A stretch of DNA of 64,000 nucleotides. Origin: Bacteroidales bacterium. GTDB taxonomy: Bacteria; Bacteroidota; Bacteroidia; Bacteroidales; UBA932. This document shows, piece after piece, positions 29,936 through 38,548 of the stretch. Made by a program: the position numbers and the translations under genes. The notes under the pieces were generated by a model, which was given only the letters and a program-made list of their open reading frames with translations, ran no database searches and was not told the DNA's origin. The stretch is taken from positions 20,646 to 84,645 of the forward strand of contig JAAYCA010000036.1 in NCBI GenBank assembly GCA_012744435.1. The letters run 5' to 3'. Position 1 is the first letter of the stretch; the number at the start of each line of letters is the position of its first letter.

Positions 29936-30635
29936 ACCCCTCCTCCGGCGCATCCAACAGGCCGAACTTTCCGCGGATGAGACCTTCCGCCCACGCGGTC
30001 TCCTCGGTGAGCCCCATCTCGGAATTGTCCAGCACGAAGGCATCCTCGGCGCGTCGCAAAGGGGAGGTCTCCCGATGGGAATCGATATAGTCGCGTTCCT
30101 GGAGATTCTTCATGACCTCCTCGAAAACGGGGTTCTCGCCCTTGGCGGCCAGCTCGTCGAAGCGGCGCTGTGCGCGCACCTCGGGCCGGGCGGTCAGGAA
30201 CACCTTGATCTCGGCGTTCGGGAAGACGGTGGTGCCGATGTCCCGGCCGTCCATCACAACGCGGCCGGAGGCGGCGAAGGCATGCAGACGCCCGTCCACA
30301 TAGCGGCGTACATAAGGCACGGCCGCGATCGGACTCACCTGCGAGGAGACTTCCATCGTGCGGATGAGTTTCTCGATGTTTCGCTCGCCCATATGGAGCA
30401 CGGTACCTGCTTCGAAATGCAGGTCGAGCGTCTCCAGCGCTTTCTCCAGTGACGGATCGACGGTGTTGTCCGGAGCGATCAGCCCCTGCTCCTGTGCAAA
30501 GAGGGTGACCCCGCGGTACATGGCGCCGGAGTCGAGATACAGGAAGTCGAAATGTTTCGCGATCAGCCGCGCGAAGGTGCTCTTGCCGGTGGAGGAAAAG
30601 CCGTCGACGGCGATGGTGATGTCAGGGATCAGCAT
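29925..30635 (-). CDS. cmk: Cytidylate kinase
   Basis: 236 residues. P-loop VDGFSSTGKSTFARLIA (10-26), YLDSGAMYRGVTLFA, and the substrate motif GRVVMDGRDIGTTVFPNAEIKVFLTARPEVRAQRR, then LQERDYIDSHRETSPLRRAEDAFVLDNSEM. It phosphorylates CMP and dCMP with ATP. Cmk adjoins ispH in many Bacteroidota. The start is 2 nt after the lptB stop. Confidence 0.97.
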   Translation of the reverse strand: MLIPDITIAVDGFSSTGKSTFARLIAKHFDFLYLDSGAMYRGVTLFAQEQGLIAPDNTVDPSLEKALETLDLHFEAGTVLHMGERNIEKLIRTMEVSSQVSPIAAVPYVRRYVDGRLHAFAASGRVVMDGRDIGTTVFPNAEIKVFLTARPEVRAQRRFDELAAKGENPVFEEVMKNLQERDYIDSHRETSPLRRAEDAFVLDNSEMGLTEETAWAEGLIRGKFGLLDAPEEGYAG

Positions 30636-30637
30636 GG

Positions 30638-31420
30638 TTATTCGGTTTTGGTTATCGTTTTTTCATATTCCGCCCGGGCCCGCTCCACGGAGACGGAACG
30701 CTTGAGGACAAAGCCCGAGCCCAGATATTTGGTGCGGACGTCCTCGTCCGCGGCCAGCTCCTGCGGTGTCCCCTGCTGAAGGATCGTGCCTTCGTAGAGC
30801 AGGTACGCCCGGTCGGTGATCGCGAGCGTCTCACCCACGTTGTGGTCTGTGATGATGACGCCGATGTTGCGGTATTTGAGCTTGGCGATGATGTATTGGA
30901 TGTCCTCCACCGCGATCGGGTCCACCCCGGCGAAAGGTTCGTCCAGCAAGATGAATTTCGGGTCGATCGCAAGGGCGCGGGCAATCTCGCAGCGGCGCCG
31001 TTCGCCGCCGGAAAGCTGGATACCCAGCGACTTGCGCACCTTGGAGAGGTTGAATTCGTCGATCAGCGACTCCAGGCGGCGCTGCCGCTCTTCGCGGGAG
31101 ACGCCGCGCATCTCCATCACGGACAGGATGTTGTCTTCGACCGACATCTTGCGGAACACGGAGGCGTCCTGCGGCAGGTAGCTGATCCCTTTCTGGGCGC
31201 GCAGGTACATCGGCAGTCCGGTGATCTCCTCGTCGTCGAGGAAGACCCGGCCTTCGTTGGGGACGATCTGCCCCGTAATCATGTAGAAACTGGTAGTCTT
31301 TCCGGCGCCGTTCGGGCCGAGGAAACCGACGATTTCGCCTTGCTCCACGTCCATCGACACTCCTTTGACCACCGTGCGCAGGCCGTACTTCTTGACCAGG
31401 TTTTCGCAGTGCAGTTTCAT
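30638..31420 (-). CDS. lptB: LPS export ABC transporter ATPase LptB
   Basis: 260 residues. Walker [17 protein letters not shown], the LptB-typical [47 protein letters not shown], signature [15 protein letters not shown], Walker [21 protein letters not shown] and [22 protein letters not shown]. It powers extraction of lipopolysaccharide from the inner membrane by LptFG. The extra 20 or so C-terminal residues ([17 protein letters not shown]) are outside the core. Six nt after dnaX; the membrane partners are not in the window. Confidence 0.95.
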   Translation of the reverse strand: MKLHCENLVKKYGLRTVVKGVSMDVEQGEIVGFLGPNGAGKTTSFYMITGQIVPNEGRVFLDDEEITGLPMYLRAQKGISYLPQDASVFRKMSVEDNILSVMEMRGVSREERQRRLESLIDEFNLSKVRKSLGIQLSGGERRRCEIARALAIDPKFILLDEPFAGVDPIAVEDIQYIIAKLKYRNIGVIITDHNVGETLAITDRAYLLYEGTILQQGTPQELAADEDVRTKYLGSGFVLKRSVSVERARAEYEKTITKTE

Positions 31421-31426
31421 TCGCTT

Positions 31427-33307
31427 CTATTTGATATCCAATCCGAGGTCCACCACCAGTTTGCGGACCTCTTCGTTCTTGCTCATCAGGTCTTCGGCCT
31501 TCTCCGTGGGCATGTAGATGCGCGGGGCCTGTTCTTCTTCCTGCGACACGACCGGCTCCAGCCGGAGCTTGCCGCATTCGCAGAGCTTGGCGTAGCGCGC
31601 TTCCAGGTCGCGCAGCATCCGCTCTTCGATCCATTTCTTCTGGGCTTCGTTGGTCACCGCGAACGAGATCACCTTCCGGCCGTCTTCTTCACGGAAGGCC
31701 AGGACGGCCTTGGCCAGGGCGTTCGCCAGGCGCGGCTGGCTGCCGTACTGTGCCGACAGTTCCTTCCACTTCTCCGTGAGCAGCCCGTCCGCCGGGAGCG
31801 CCTGCTCCGAAGGCTCCGGTGCACCCGCCGCCGGCATGACTTCCGGCTCGTCCTCACTCAGCAACGCCGACAGCGACAGCGAAGACGCCTTCTTCTTACG
31901 AGCGCCGCCTGCCACGGAGCGGCCAGCAGCCTCCTGAGACGTCCGGCTCTGCCGGACCCCTCCCACTTCCTCCGGAAGCGGGCCCCTCCCTCTTACGGAG
32001 CCGAGGGTGGCTACGGTCTCTTGAGGCTGCTTCCGCTCCGGTTGAGCATCCGGCGCCTGTTCGGGAGCTCCTTGCTCTGAATCGTCCTTTTGGGCGGTGG
32101 CGGAGCGCTGCTCCGGGAAACCGTGGCCGCCCGTGGTCTCGTGAACGGGGGGGACCCGCTGCGAAGCAGTGGGGGGGATGAGCGAAGCGAAGTTTCCCGG
32201 GGCAGCGGCTCCGCCACCGCCCAGGAAAGACAACTTCATCAAGGCGAATTCGATGTGCAGGCGGGGATTGGTGGCGCGGGAGTAGCCGGCCTCGCAGGCA
32301 GTGGTGATGCCAAGGGCGTCGTAAAGCCATTTCACGCTGCTGCGCTCCCCCTGCTCCTTGTAGCGGGTGCGCAGGGAATCGGGCAGGTCCAGCAAAGCCT
32401 CCAACCCGCCCGTGCGGCTGACCAGCAGGTCACGCAGATGTTTGCTGAGCGCCGCCACGAAATGCTGCGCATTGAAACCCTTCGCGAGTATCTCGTCGAA
32501 GATGAGCAGCGCACTCGCATAGTCTCCGGCCAGGAACGCGTCCACCAGGCGGAAACTGTAGTCATAGTCCAGCACGCCCAGATTGTGGATCACGTCCTCA
32601 TAGACGACCTCCGTCCCGCAGAAAGCGACCGTCTGGTCGAAGAGCGTGAGGGCGTCGCGCATGGCGCCGTCGGCCTTGTGGGCGATCACGTGAAGGGATT
32701 CGTCGTCGATCGTGACACCCTCCCTGGCGGCGATGTCACGCAGGCTGCGCACCATATCCGGGACGCCGATGCGGTTGAAGTCATAGGTCTGGCAGCGGCT
32801 CAGGATGGTCGGCAGGACCTTGTGCTTCTCCGTGGTCGCCAGGATGAAGATGGCATGTGCCGGCGGCTCCTCCAGCGTCTTGAGGAAGGCGTTGAAGGCC
32901 GAAGTCGAGAGCATGTGGACCTCGTCGATGATGAACACGGAGTAGCGGCCCACCTGCGGCGGGATCTGCACCTGGTCCATCAGCGTCTTGATGTCCTCCA
33001 CGCCGTTGTTGGACGCCGCATCCAGTTCATGGATGCAGTAGGAGCGCCCTTCGGCGAAGGAGCGGCAGGAATCGCACTCGCCGCAAGGCTCCAGCTCCGG
33101 CCCGGGATTGGCGCAGTTGATGGTCTTGGCGAAGATGCGTGCAGCGCTGGTCTTGCCCACGCCGCGGGGCCCGCAGAACAGATAGGCGTGCGCAAGCTGC
33201 CCGCGCCGGATCGAGTTCTTGAGGGTCCGTGCGATATTGTCCTGTCCGATCAGGGACTCAAACGAGTCCGGCCGGTACTTCCTGGCTGATACAACGTAGT
33301 CTGACAT
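31427..33307 (-). CDS. dnaX: DNA polymerase III subunit gamma/tau
   Basis: 626 residues. Walker A FCGPRGVGKTSAARIFAK (45-62), zinc ligands Cys65, 75, 78 and 81 (CGECDSC), Walker B IIDEVHMLSTSAFNAFLKTLEEPP, sensor 1 ILATTEKHKVLPTILSRCQ. It is the clamp-loader motor in the replisome. The C-terminal half is a long low-complexity linker; two GC-rich palindromic elements (about 31941-32000 and 32146-32177) are translated in frame within it. A folded tail (EEMLRDLEARYAKLCECGKLRLEP...) ends the protein. A -7-like TACATTTG ends 7 nt before the ATG. First gene of a run dnaX-lptB-cmk-ispH. Confidence 0.96.
   Translation of the reverse strand: MSDYVVSARKYRPDSFESLIGQDNIARTLKNSIRRGQLAHAYLFCGPRGVGKTSAARIFAKTINCANPGPELEPCGECDSCRSFAEGRSYCIHELDAASNNGVEDIKTLMDQVQIPPQVGRYSVFIIDEVHMLSTSAFNAFLKTLEEPPAHAIFILATTEKHKVLPTILSRCQTYDFNRIGVPDMVRSLRDIAAREGVTIDDESLHVIAHKADGAMRDALTLFDQTVAFCGTEVVYEDVIHNLGVLDYDYSFRLVDAFLAGDYASALLIFDEILAKGFNAQHFVAALSKHLRDLLVSRTGGLEALLDLPDSLRTRYKEQGERSSVKWLYDALGITTACEAGYSRATNPRLHIEFALMKLSFLGGGGAAAPGNFASLIPPTASQRVPPVHETTGGHGFPEQRSATAQKDDSEQGAPEQAPDAQPERKQPQETVATLGSVRGRGPLPEEVGGVRQSRTSQEAAGRSVAGGARKKKASSLSLSALLSEDEPEVMPAAGAPEPSEQALPADGLLTEKWKELSAQYGSQPRLANALAKAVLAFREEDGRKVISFAVTNEAQKKWIEERMLRDLEARYAKLCECGKLRLEPVVSQEEEQAPRIYMPTEKAEDLMSKNEEVRKLVVDLGLDIK
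31941..32000. repeat. GC-rich palindromic element inside dnaX (copy 1)
   Basis: Plus strand: GTCCGGCTCTGCCGGAC (perfect stem), then CCCTCCCAC TTCCTCCGGAA GCGGG CCCCTCCC. It shares the CYCCCAC...GCGGGYCCCYCCC frame with the inverse complement of the element at 32146. It is read through in frame in DnaX. Confidence 0.5.
32146..32177. repeat. GC-rich palindromic element inside dnaX (copy 2, opposite orientation)
   Basis: Minus strand: CCCCCCCACTGCTTCGCAGCGGGTCCCCCC. TGCTTCGCA is a tight stem-loop between two 7-C runs. Related to copy 1 but inverted, about 145 bases away. Confidence 0.5.
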
Positions 33308-33314
33308 GATTCAC

Positions 33315-33322
33315 AAATGTAG
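33315..33322 (-). promoter_or_regulatory. -7 element of dnaX
   Basis: Minus-strand TACATTTG, ending 7 nt before the ATG at 33307; no -33 TTTG at the expected distance. Confidence 0.4.
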
Positions 33323-33336
33323 TGATTTTTGCGCAA

Positions 33337-34482
33337 CTACAGATTCACGTAGGTCTTGACATCGTCCGCGCTGACAGGTTCGCCGCCGAGGATGAGCAGG
33401 CGGTCCACCACGTTGTCCAGCTCGCGGATATTGCCCGGCCAGTGTTTCTTTTTCAGCAGCTCCACGGCTTCGGGCGAGAAACTGCGGGGCTTGGTGCCGT
33501 CAGTGTATTTCCCGAGGAAATGCTCGATCAGAAGGGGGATGTCATCGCAGCGGTCGTCCAGCGACGGGACCTGGATCACGATGACGCTGAGCCGGTGGTA
33601 GAGATCCTCGCGGAAATTGCCTTTCGCAATCTCGGCCTGGAGGTCCTTGTTGGTCGCGGCGACCACGCGAACATCCACCTCGATATCCTTGTCCGAGCCC
33701 ACGCGGGAGAGCTTTTTCTCCTGCAGGACACGAAGCACCTTGGCCTGGGCCGCCAGGCTCATGTCCCCGATCTCGTCCAGGAAGAGCGTACCTCCGTCGG
33801 CCTGCTCGAACTTGCCCTTGTGCTGTTTGATAGCCGACGTGAAGGAGCCCTTCTCATGGCCGAACAACTCGCTCTCGATCAACTCGGAAGGGATGGCGGC
33901 GCAGTTGACTTCAACGAAGGGCATCGCGCTGCGGGCGCTGAGCTGGTGGAGATTGCGCGCCACCAGCTCCTTGCCGGAGCCGTTGGGGCCGGTGATCAGC
34001 ACCCGCGCCTCGGTCGGCGCCACCTTGCCGATCATCTCGCGGACATGCTGCATCGGAACGGATTCGCCGACCATGTCGGCGCCGTAAACCTTCTTCTTGA
34101 GCGCCTTGTTCTGCGTGGTCAGGGTGACCTTTTCGGTGGCGTTCTTGATCGTGATGAGGATGCGGTTGAGATCCAGCGGCTTCTGCACAAAATCGAAAGC
34201 CCCCTTCTTGATGCACTCCACGGCCGTTTCGATGTCGGCGTGACCGGAAATCATCACCACGGCGGCGTCCAGCCCCATCTCCATGAACTTGCCAAGCACT
34301 TCGACACCGTCCATGCCGGGCATCTTGATGTCGCAGAACACCACGTCGTATTTATCTTTATCCACTTTCTGGAGCGCCTCGGCTCCGTCTTCGGCGGTAT
34401 CGACCTCGTAGCCTTCGTCGGTAAGGATCTCTCCCAGCGAATTGCGGATCGCCCGCTCGTCGTCTACTATCAGGACTTTCAT
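33337..34482 (-). CDS. NtrC-type sigma-54 response regulator lacking a DNA-binding domain
   Basis: 381 residues. Receiver domain 1-120 with acceptor Asp in VVFCDIKMPGMDG (about 52) and MISGHADIETAVECIKKGAFDFVQKPLD. AAA+ domain: Walker A ITGPNGSGKE, sigma-54 loop GSFTSA where GAFTGA is canonical, Walker B GGTLFLDEIGD, and WPGNIRELDNVVDRLLIL. The protein ends soon after (VSADDVKTYVNL), so the Fis-type helix-turn-helix of about 60-80 residues found in NtrC is absent. It would act on sigma-54 RNA polymerase from solution, as FlgR-type regulators do, or through a partner. Located between metG and dnaX; the histidine kinase at 23973 is a candidate partner but is not adjacent. Confidence 0.93.
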   Translation of the reverse strand: MKVLIVDDERAIRNSLGEILTDEGYEVDTAEDGAEALQKVDKDKYDVVFCDIKMPGMDGVEVLGKFMEMGLDAAVVMISGHADIETAVECIKKGAFDFVQKPLDLNRILITIKNATEKVTLTTQNKALKKKVYGADMVGESVPMQHVREMIGKVAPTEARVLITGPNGSGKELVARNLHQLSARSAMPFVEVNCAAIPSELIESELFGHEKGSFTSAIKQHKGKFEQADGGTLFLDEIGDMSLAAQAKVLRVLQEKKLSRVGSDKDIEVDVRVVAATNKDLQAEIAKGNFREDLYHRLSVIVIQVPSLDDRCDDIPLLIEHFLGKYTDGTKPRSFSPEAVELLKKKHWPGNIRELDNVVDRLLILGGEPVSADDVKTYVNL

Positions 34483-34498
34483 GGCAGCATGCTTTTAA

Positions 34499-36553
34499 TT
34501 AACCCACCTGGGCGCCGTTGGCGACAGCTTCCTGCGGGGTGATGAAACGCATCGACCCGTCTCCCTGCTTCGCCATCAGGATCATGCCCTTGCTCTCGAT
34601 GCCGCGGATGGTGCGGGGCTGCAGATTCGCCAGGATGCAGATCTGCTTGCCGACCATGTCCTCCGGCGTGTAATACTCGGCGATGCCGGACACGATCACG
34701 CGCCGGTCGATCCCGGTATCGATCGTGAGTTTGAGGAGCTTGTCCGTCTTGGGGACACGCTCCGCCTCCAGGACCGTGGCCGTGCGGATGTCCATCTTGT
34801 CGAACGCCTCAAAGCTGCATTCCTCCTTCTGGGGGGCTACCTGCTTCGCCGCTTCGGCCCGGGCCTCCGCCTCGCGTTCGGCACGGATTTTTTCGAGCCG
34901 GGCGAGCTGGGCGTCGATGGCCTCGTCCTCGATCTTGGCGAAGAGCAGTTCCGTCTCGCCGAGCCGGTGGCCGGCGGGCAACAGCTGCGGACGGCCGAGG
35001 ATTTCCCAATCAAGGGCGGAGCTGAGCATCTCCCGGAGCCGCTTTGCGGCAAACGGGGTGAAGGGCTCGAAAGCGATGGCGAGCGCCGCACAGATCTGCA
35101 GGGAGATGTTGAGGATGGTGGCCGTGCGGTCCAGGTCCGTCTTCGCAATCTTCCAGGGCTCCGTATCGGAGATGTACTTGTTGCCGACACGGGCGATCCC
35201 CATCGCGTCCTTGAGCGCTTCGCGGAACCGGAACCCTTCGATGTTCTTCTCCATCGAGGCTTTCAGCAGGGGAATCTCCGCAAGGGCCTCCTTGTCGATG
35301 TCCTCCAGCGGTCCGCAAGGCGGCACCTTACCATCGAAGTATTTGTGTGTCAGGACCATCGCCCGGTTCACGAAATTGCCGAAGATGGCCACGAGCTCGC
35401 TGTTGTTGCGCTGCTGGAAATCCTTCCAGCTGAAGTCGTTGTCCTTGGTCTCGGGGGCGTTGGCCGTGAGGACGTAGCGGAGCACGTCCTCCTTGCCCGG
35501 GAAGTCCTGCAGGTACTCGTGCGCCCAGACCGCCCAGCCGCGCGAAGTCGAGATCTTGTCGCCCTCCAGGTTGAGGAACTCGTTGGCCGGGACGTTGTCC
35601 GGCAGGACATAGCCGTCGCCATAGGCCTTGAGCATGGCCGGGAAGACGATGCAGTGGAAGACGATGTTGTCCTTGCCGATGAAGTGCACAAGCCGGGTGT
35701 CCGGCGACTTCCACCACCGCTCCCAGCTGTTGGGCAGAAGCTCCTGCGTGTTGGAGATGTAGCCGATCGGCGCGTCGAACCAGACATAGAGCACCTTGCC
35801 TTCGGCACCCTCCACGGGCACGGGCACGCCCCAGTCGAGGTCGCGCGTGACGGCGCGCGGTTGCAGTCCGCCGTCCAGCCAGCTCTTGACCTGGCCGTAC
35901 ACGTTGGAACGCCACTCCTGGTGGCCCTCCAGGATCCATTCGCGGAGCCACGGCTCGTAGTCCTGGAGCGGGAGGTACCAGTGGGTGGTCTTCTTCTTGA
36001 CCGGCTCGGCGCCGCTGAGCTTGCTCTTGGGGTTGATCAGCTCCTCGGGGCTGAGGGTGCTGCCGCATTTCTCGCACTGGTCGCCGTAAGCGCCTTCGTT
36101 GCCGCACTTGGGGCAGGTGCCCACGATGTAGCGGTCCGCCAGGAACTGCTTCGCCTCGGGGTCGTAGTATTGCTCGCTCTCCTTCGTGATGAACTTGCCC
36201 TCGTCGTAGAGCTTCTTGAAGAAGCCGGCGGCGTTGGCAGCATGCACCTTCGAAGTGGTGCGTCCGTAGATGTCGAAATGGATGCCGAGCCCTTCGAAAG
36301 AGTCTTTGATGATGGCATGGTAACGGTCCACGATATCCTGCGGCGAGCATCCCTGCTGGCGGGCCTTGATGGTGATCGGGACACCGTGTTCGTCGGAGCC
36401 GCAGACATACAGCACCTCCCGGCCGCGCATCCGCAGGTAGCGCACATAGATATCGGCAGGCACATAGACACCGGCCAGATGGCCGATGTGGATCGGACCG
36501 TTGGCGTAAGGCAACGCACAGGTCACGAGGGTTCTTTTGAATTGTTTATCCAT
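34499..36553 (-). CDS. metG: Methionyl-tRNA synthetase
   Basis: 684 residues. The class I HIGH box is in [18 protein letters not shown] (14-31), the zinc knuckle in [21 protein letters not shown] (about 145-165), and the KMSKS equivalent is KISTSRG. After the anticodon domain comes a Lys/Glu/Ala-rich helix ([21 protein letters not shown]) and a C-terminal EMAP-II/Trbp111-like tRNA-binding domain ([31 protein letters not shown]...GMILMA). It charges tRNA-Met. Its start directly abuts the dnaG stop, so dnaG and metG are probably cotranscribed. Confidence 0.97.
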   Translation of the reverse strand: MDKQFKRTLVTCALPYANGPIHIGHLAGVYVPADIYVRYLRMRGREVLYVCGSDEHGVPITIKARQQGCSPQDIVDRYHAIIKDSFEGLGIHFDIYGRTTSKVHAANAAGFFKKLYDEGKFITKESEQYYDPEAKQFLADRYIVGTCPKCGNEGAYGDQCEKCGSTLSPEELINPKSKLSGAEPVKKKTTHWYLPLQDYEPWLREWILEGHQEWRSNVYGQVKSWLDGGLQPRAVTRDLDWGVPVPVEGAEGKVLYVWFDAPIGYISNTQELLPNSWERWWKSPDTRLVHFIGKDNIVFHCIVFPAMLKAYGDGYVLPDNVPANEFLNLEGDKISTSRGWAVWAHEYLQDFPGKEDVLRYVLTANAPETKDNDFSWKDFQQRNNSELVAIFGNFVNRAMVLTHKYFDGKVPPCGPLEDIDKEALAEIPLLKASMEKNIEGFRFREALKDAMGIARVGNKYISDTEPWKIAKTDLDRTATILNISLQICAALAIAFEPFTPFAAKRLREMLSSALDWEILGRPQLLPAGHRLGETELLFAKIEDEAIDAQLARLEKIRAEREAEARAEAAKQVAPQKEECSFEAFDKMDIRTATVLEAERVPKTDKLLKLTIDTGIDRRVIVSGIAEYYTPEDMVGKQICILANLQPRTIRGIESKGMILMAKQGDGSMRFITPQEAVANGAQVG

Positions 36554-38548
36554 TTATTTCGTGTTTTTCTCTCTTCCCATCTTCTGTTTGATCCGGCGCT
36601 GGGCGGCCTGGATCTTGATCATTTCCTGGAGCACGCCGGCCTCCTGCCCCGCCGGGACATCGGGAAGGCGGCGGCGAAGCGTTTCATAGCGGTCCTGCAT
36701 GCGCCTTTCGGCATAACCGAGGATGGCGCGCGGGACCTGGGCCACCAGCCAGGAGGAGGTGGTCGTCATGGCGTTCTCGAACGCCTGTACCGTCAGGCGG
36801 TATTTCTCCGTGGAGAGCTGCGAGGTCACTTCCGCCACGCGGCGGTCCTCTGCGTCCAGCAGGCGCTTGACGATGTCCTGCTGGGAAAGCCCCTCGTCAT
36901 ATAGGGCGCAATAAGCGTCGAACACGGCGGCGTAGGCGCTGTTGGCCATCCGGGTGCCGTCGCTGAAAGCCCCCCGGATGAAGTCGGCCACGCTGGGCTT
37001 GTCCTGCTCGTCGCCGCTGTAGTAGTCCGAATCGCTCTCGAAGTCCAGCTCGTCACAGCCGTGACGCAGCAGGAAATAGAGCAGGTCGCGCTCGGAAGGA
37101 GCCAGGATGCGGTTTTCCTCCACCACCTGCGCCGGAGCCGGCTGCTCCGGCACCTGAGGCTCTCCCGTGACCGTCTCGTAGGCATTGGGAGGCAGTCCGT
37201 TCTGCCGGCGGCGCTCCTCCCGCTGAGCCGCCTTCAGGGCTTCTTCCTGAAGGGACCGGCGGGTCCTGGCGATCCGGTCGAAGAGGATCGTCACCTCGAT
37301 CCCGAACTGCCGGGCCGTGGCTTCGGCGTAAGTGGAGCGTTTGACCGCATCCGGGATCTGTGCGATCGTGTCCGCAATGTCATTGATCAGCGCCGCTTTC
37401 CGGAGCGGGTCGCCCGCTGCCTGCGAAAGCAGCAGGTCCGTCTTGAACACGATGAAATCCTTTTCGTTCCGCACGATGAAGTCGCGCACCTCGTCCTGCG
37501 TATGCTTGCGGGAGAAGGAGTCCGGGTCGTCGCCGTCCGGCAGCAGCACCACGCGGACGTTCATCCCTTCGGCGAGCACCATCGGAATACCGCGCAGGGC
37601 GGCATGGATGCCGGCGGAATCGCCGTCATACATGATGGTGATGTTCTCCGTGAACTTCTTGATCAGGCGCACCTGTTCCACCGTCAGGGAGGTCCCGCAC
37701 GAGGCCACCACATTGGTGATCCCGAGCTGGTGCATCATCACCACGTCCACGTTGCCCTCCACGAGGATGCAGCGGTCCTCCCGAGCGATATCGCCTTTCG
37801 CGAAATAGATGCCCAGCAGATTGCGGCTCTTGATATAGATCTCCGTCTCCGGCGAATTGACATACTTCGCGGGGTTGTCCGCCTTGAGCGTGCGGCCGCT
37901 GAAGGCGATCACGCGCCCGCTCACGGAGTGGATCGGGAACATCACCCGCTCCCGGAACTTGTCGCTCAGCGCACCGTCCTCGCCCTGCACCGCCAGGCCG
38001 GCGCCCAGCAGGTATTCGTCCTTGTAGCCGGCGGCGCGGGCGGCATCCACCAGGGCCGTCCGCCCGGACGGGGCCCAGCCCAGGCCCCAGCGCGCGATCG
38101 TGGCATCCTCAATGCCGCGCGAGCGGTAATACTGGTAGCCCACGGCCCGCCCTTCGCCGGCCTTGAGCTGGTCGGAAAAGAACTTGCAGGCGAACTCCGA
38201 CACCAGCAGCAGGCTCTCGCCACGCTGCCGGCGGGCGATCTCCTCGGCGGATTCTTCCGCCTCGACGATCTCGATATGGTACTTGCGGGCCAGGTAGCGC
38301 AGGGCCTCCACATAGGAGCAGTGCTCCTGCTCCATCACGAAACCTACCGCCGTGCCGGCCTTGCCGCAGCCGAAACATTTGTAAATCCCTTTCGAGGGCG
38401 AAACATAGAAGGAGGGCGTCTTCTCATTGTGGAAGGGGCAGCAGGCCACGAAATTGGCGCCGCGGCGCTTCAGCGTCACGTAATCGCTCACCACATCCAC
38501 GATCTGCGCGGTGTCCAGAATCAGATTGACGGTCTCCTGAGGTATCAC
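36554..38548 (-). CDS. dnaG: DNA primase
   Basis: 664 residues beginning at a GTG codon that overlaps the recQ stop by 4 nt (GTGA). The sequence MIPQETVNLILDTAQIVDVVSDYVTLKRRGANFVACCPFHNEKTPSF is the expected N-terminus. The zinc finger is CPFH...CFGCGKAG; the TOPRIM core is CILVEGNVDVVMMHQLG (Glu) and MYDGDSAGIHAAL (DxD), then LPDGDDPDSFSR. The C-terminal part is the helicase-interacting region. It synthesises replication primers. The non-ATG start and overlap suggest translational coupling to RecQ. Confidence 0.96.
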   Translation of the reverse strand: MIPQETVNLILDTAQIVDVVSDYVTLKRRGANFVACCPFHNEKTPSFYVSPSKGIYKCFGCGKAGTAVGFVMEQEHCSYVEALRYLARKYHIEIVEAEESAEEIARRQRGESLLLVSEFACKFFSDQLKAGEGRAVGYQYYRSRGIEDATIARWGLGWAPSGRTALVDAARAAGYKDEYLLGAGLAVQGEDGALSDKFRERVMFPIHSVSGRVIAFSGRTLKADNPAKYVNSPETEIYIKSRNLLGIYFAKGDIAREDRCILVEGNVDVVMMHQLGITNVVASCGTSLTVEQVRLIKKFTENITIMYDGDSAGIHAALRGIPMVLAEGMNVRVVLLPDGDDPDSFSRKHTQDEVRDFIVRNEKDFIVFKTDLLLSQAAGDPLRKAALINDIADTIAQIPDAVKRSTYAEATARQFGIEVTILFDRIARTRRSLQEEALKAAQREERRRQNGLPPNAYETVTGEPQVPEQPAPAQVVEENRILAPSERDLLYFLLRHGCDELDFESDSDYYSGDEQDKPSVADFIRGAFSDGTRMANSAYAAVFDAYCALYDEGLSQQDIVKRLLDAEDRRVAEVTSQLSTEKYRLTVQAFENAMTTTSSWLVAQVPRAILGYAERRMQDRYETLRRRLPDVPAGQEAGVLQEMIKIQAAQRRIKQKMGREKNTK

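Noticed and set aside
31941-32177. Palindromic elements as a CRISPR array
   Set aside because: Only two related units, in opposite orientation, inside a coding gene; no regular spacers or cas genes.
23973-34482. Histidine kinase and NtrC-type regulator as one two-component operon
   Set aside because: They are separated by about 6 kb and at least six unrelated genes; partnership is possible but not shown.
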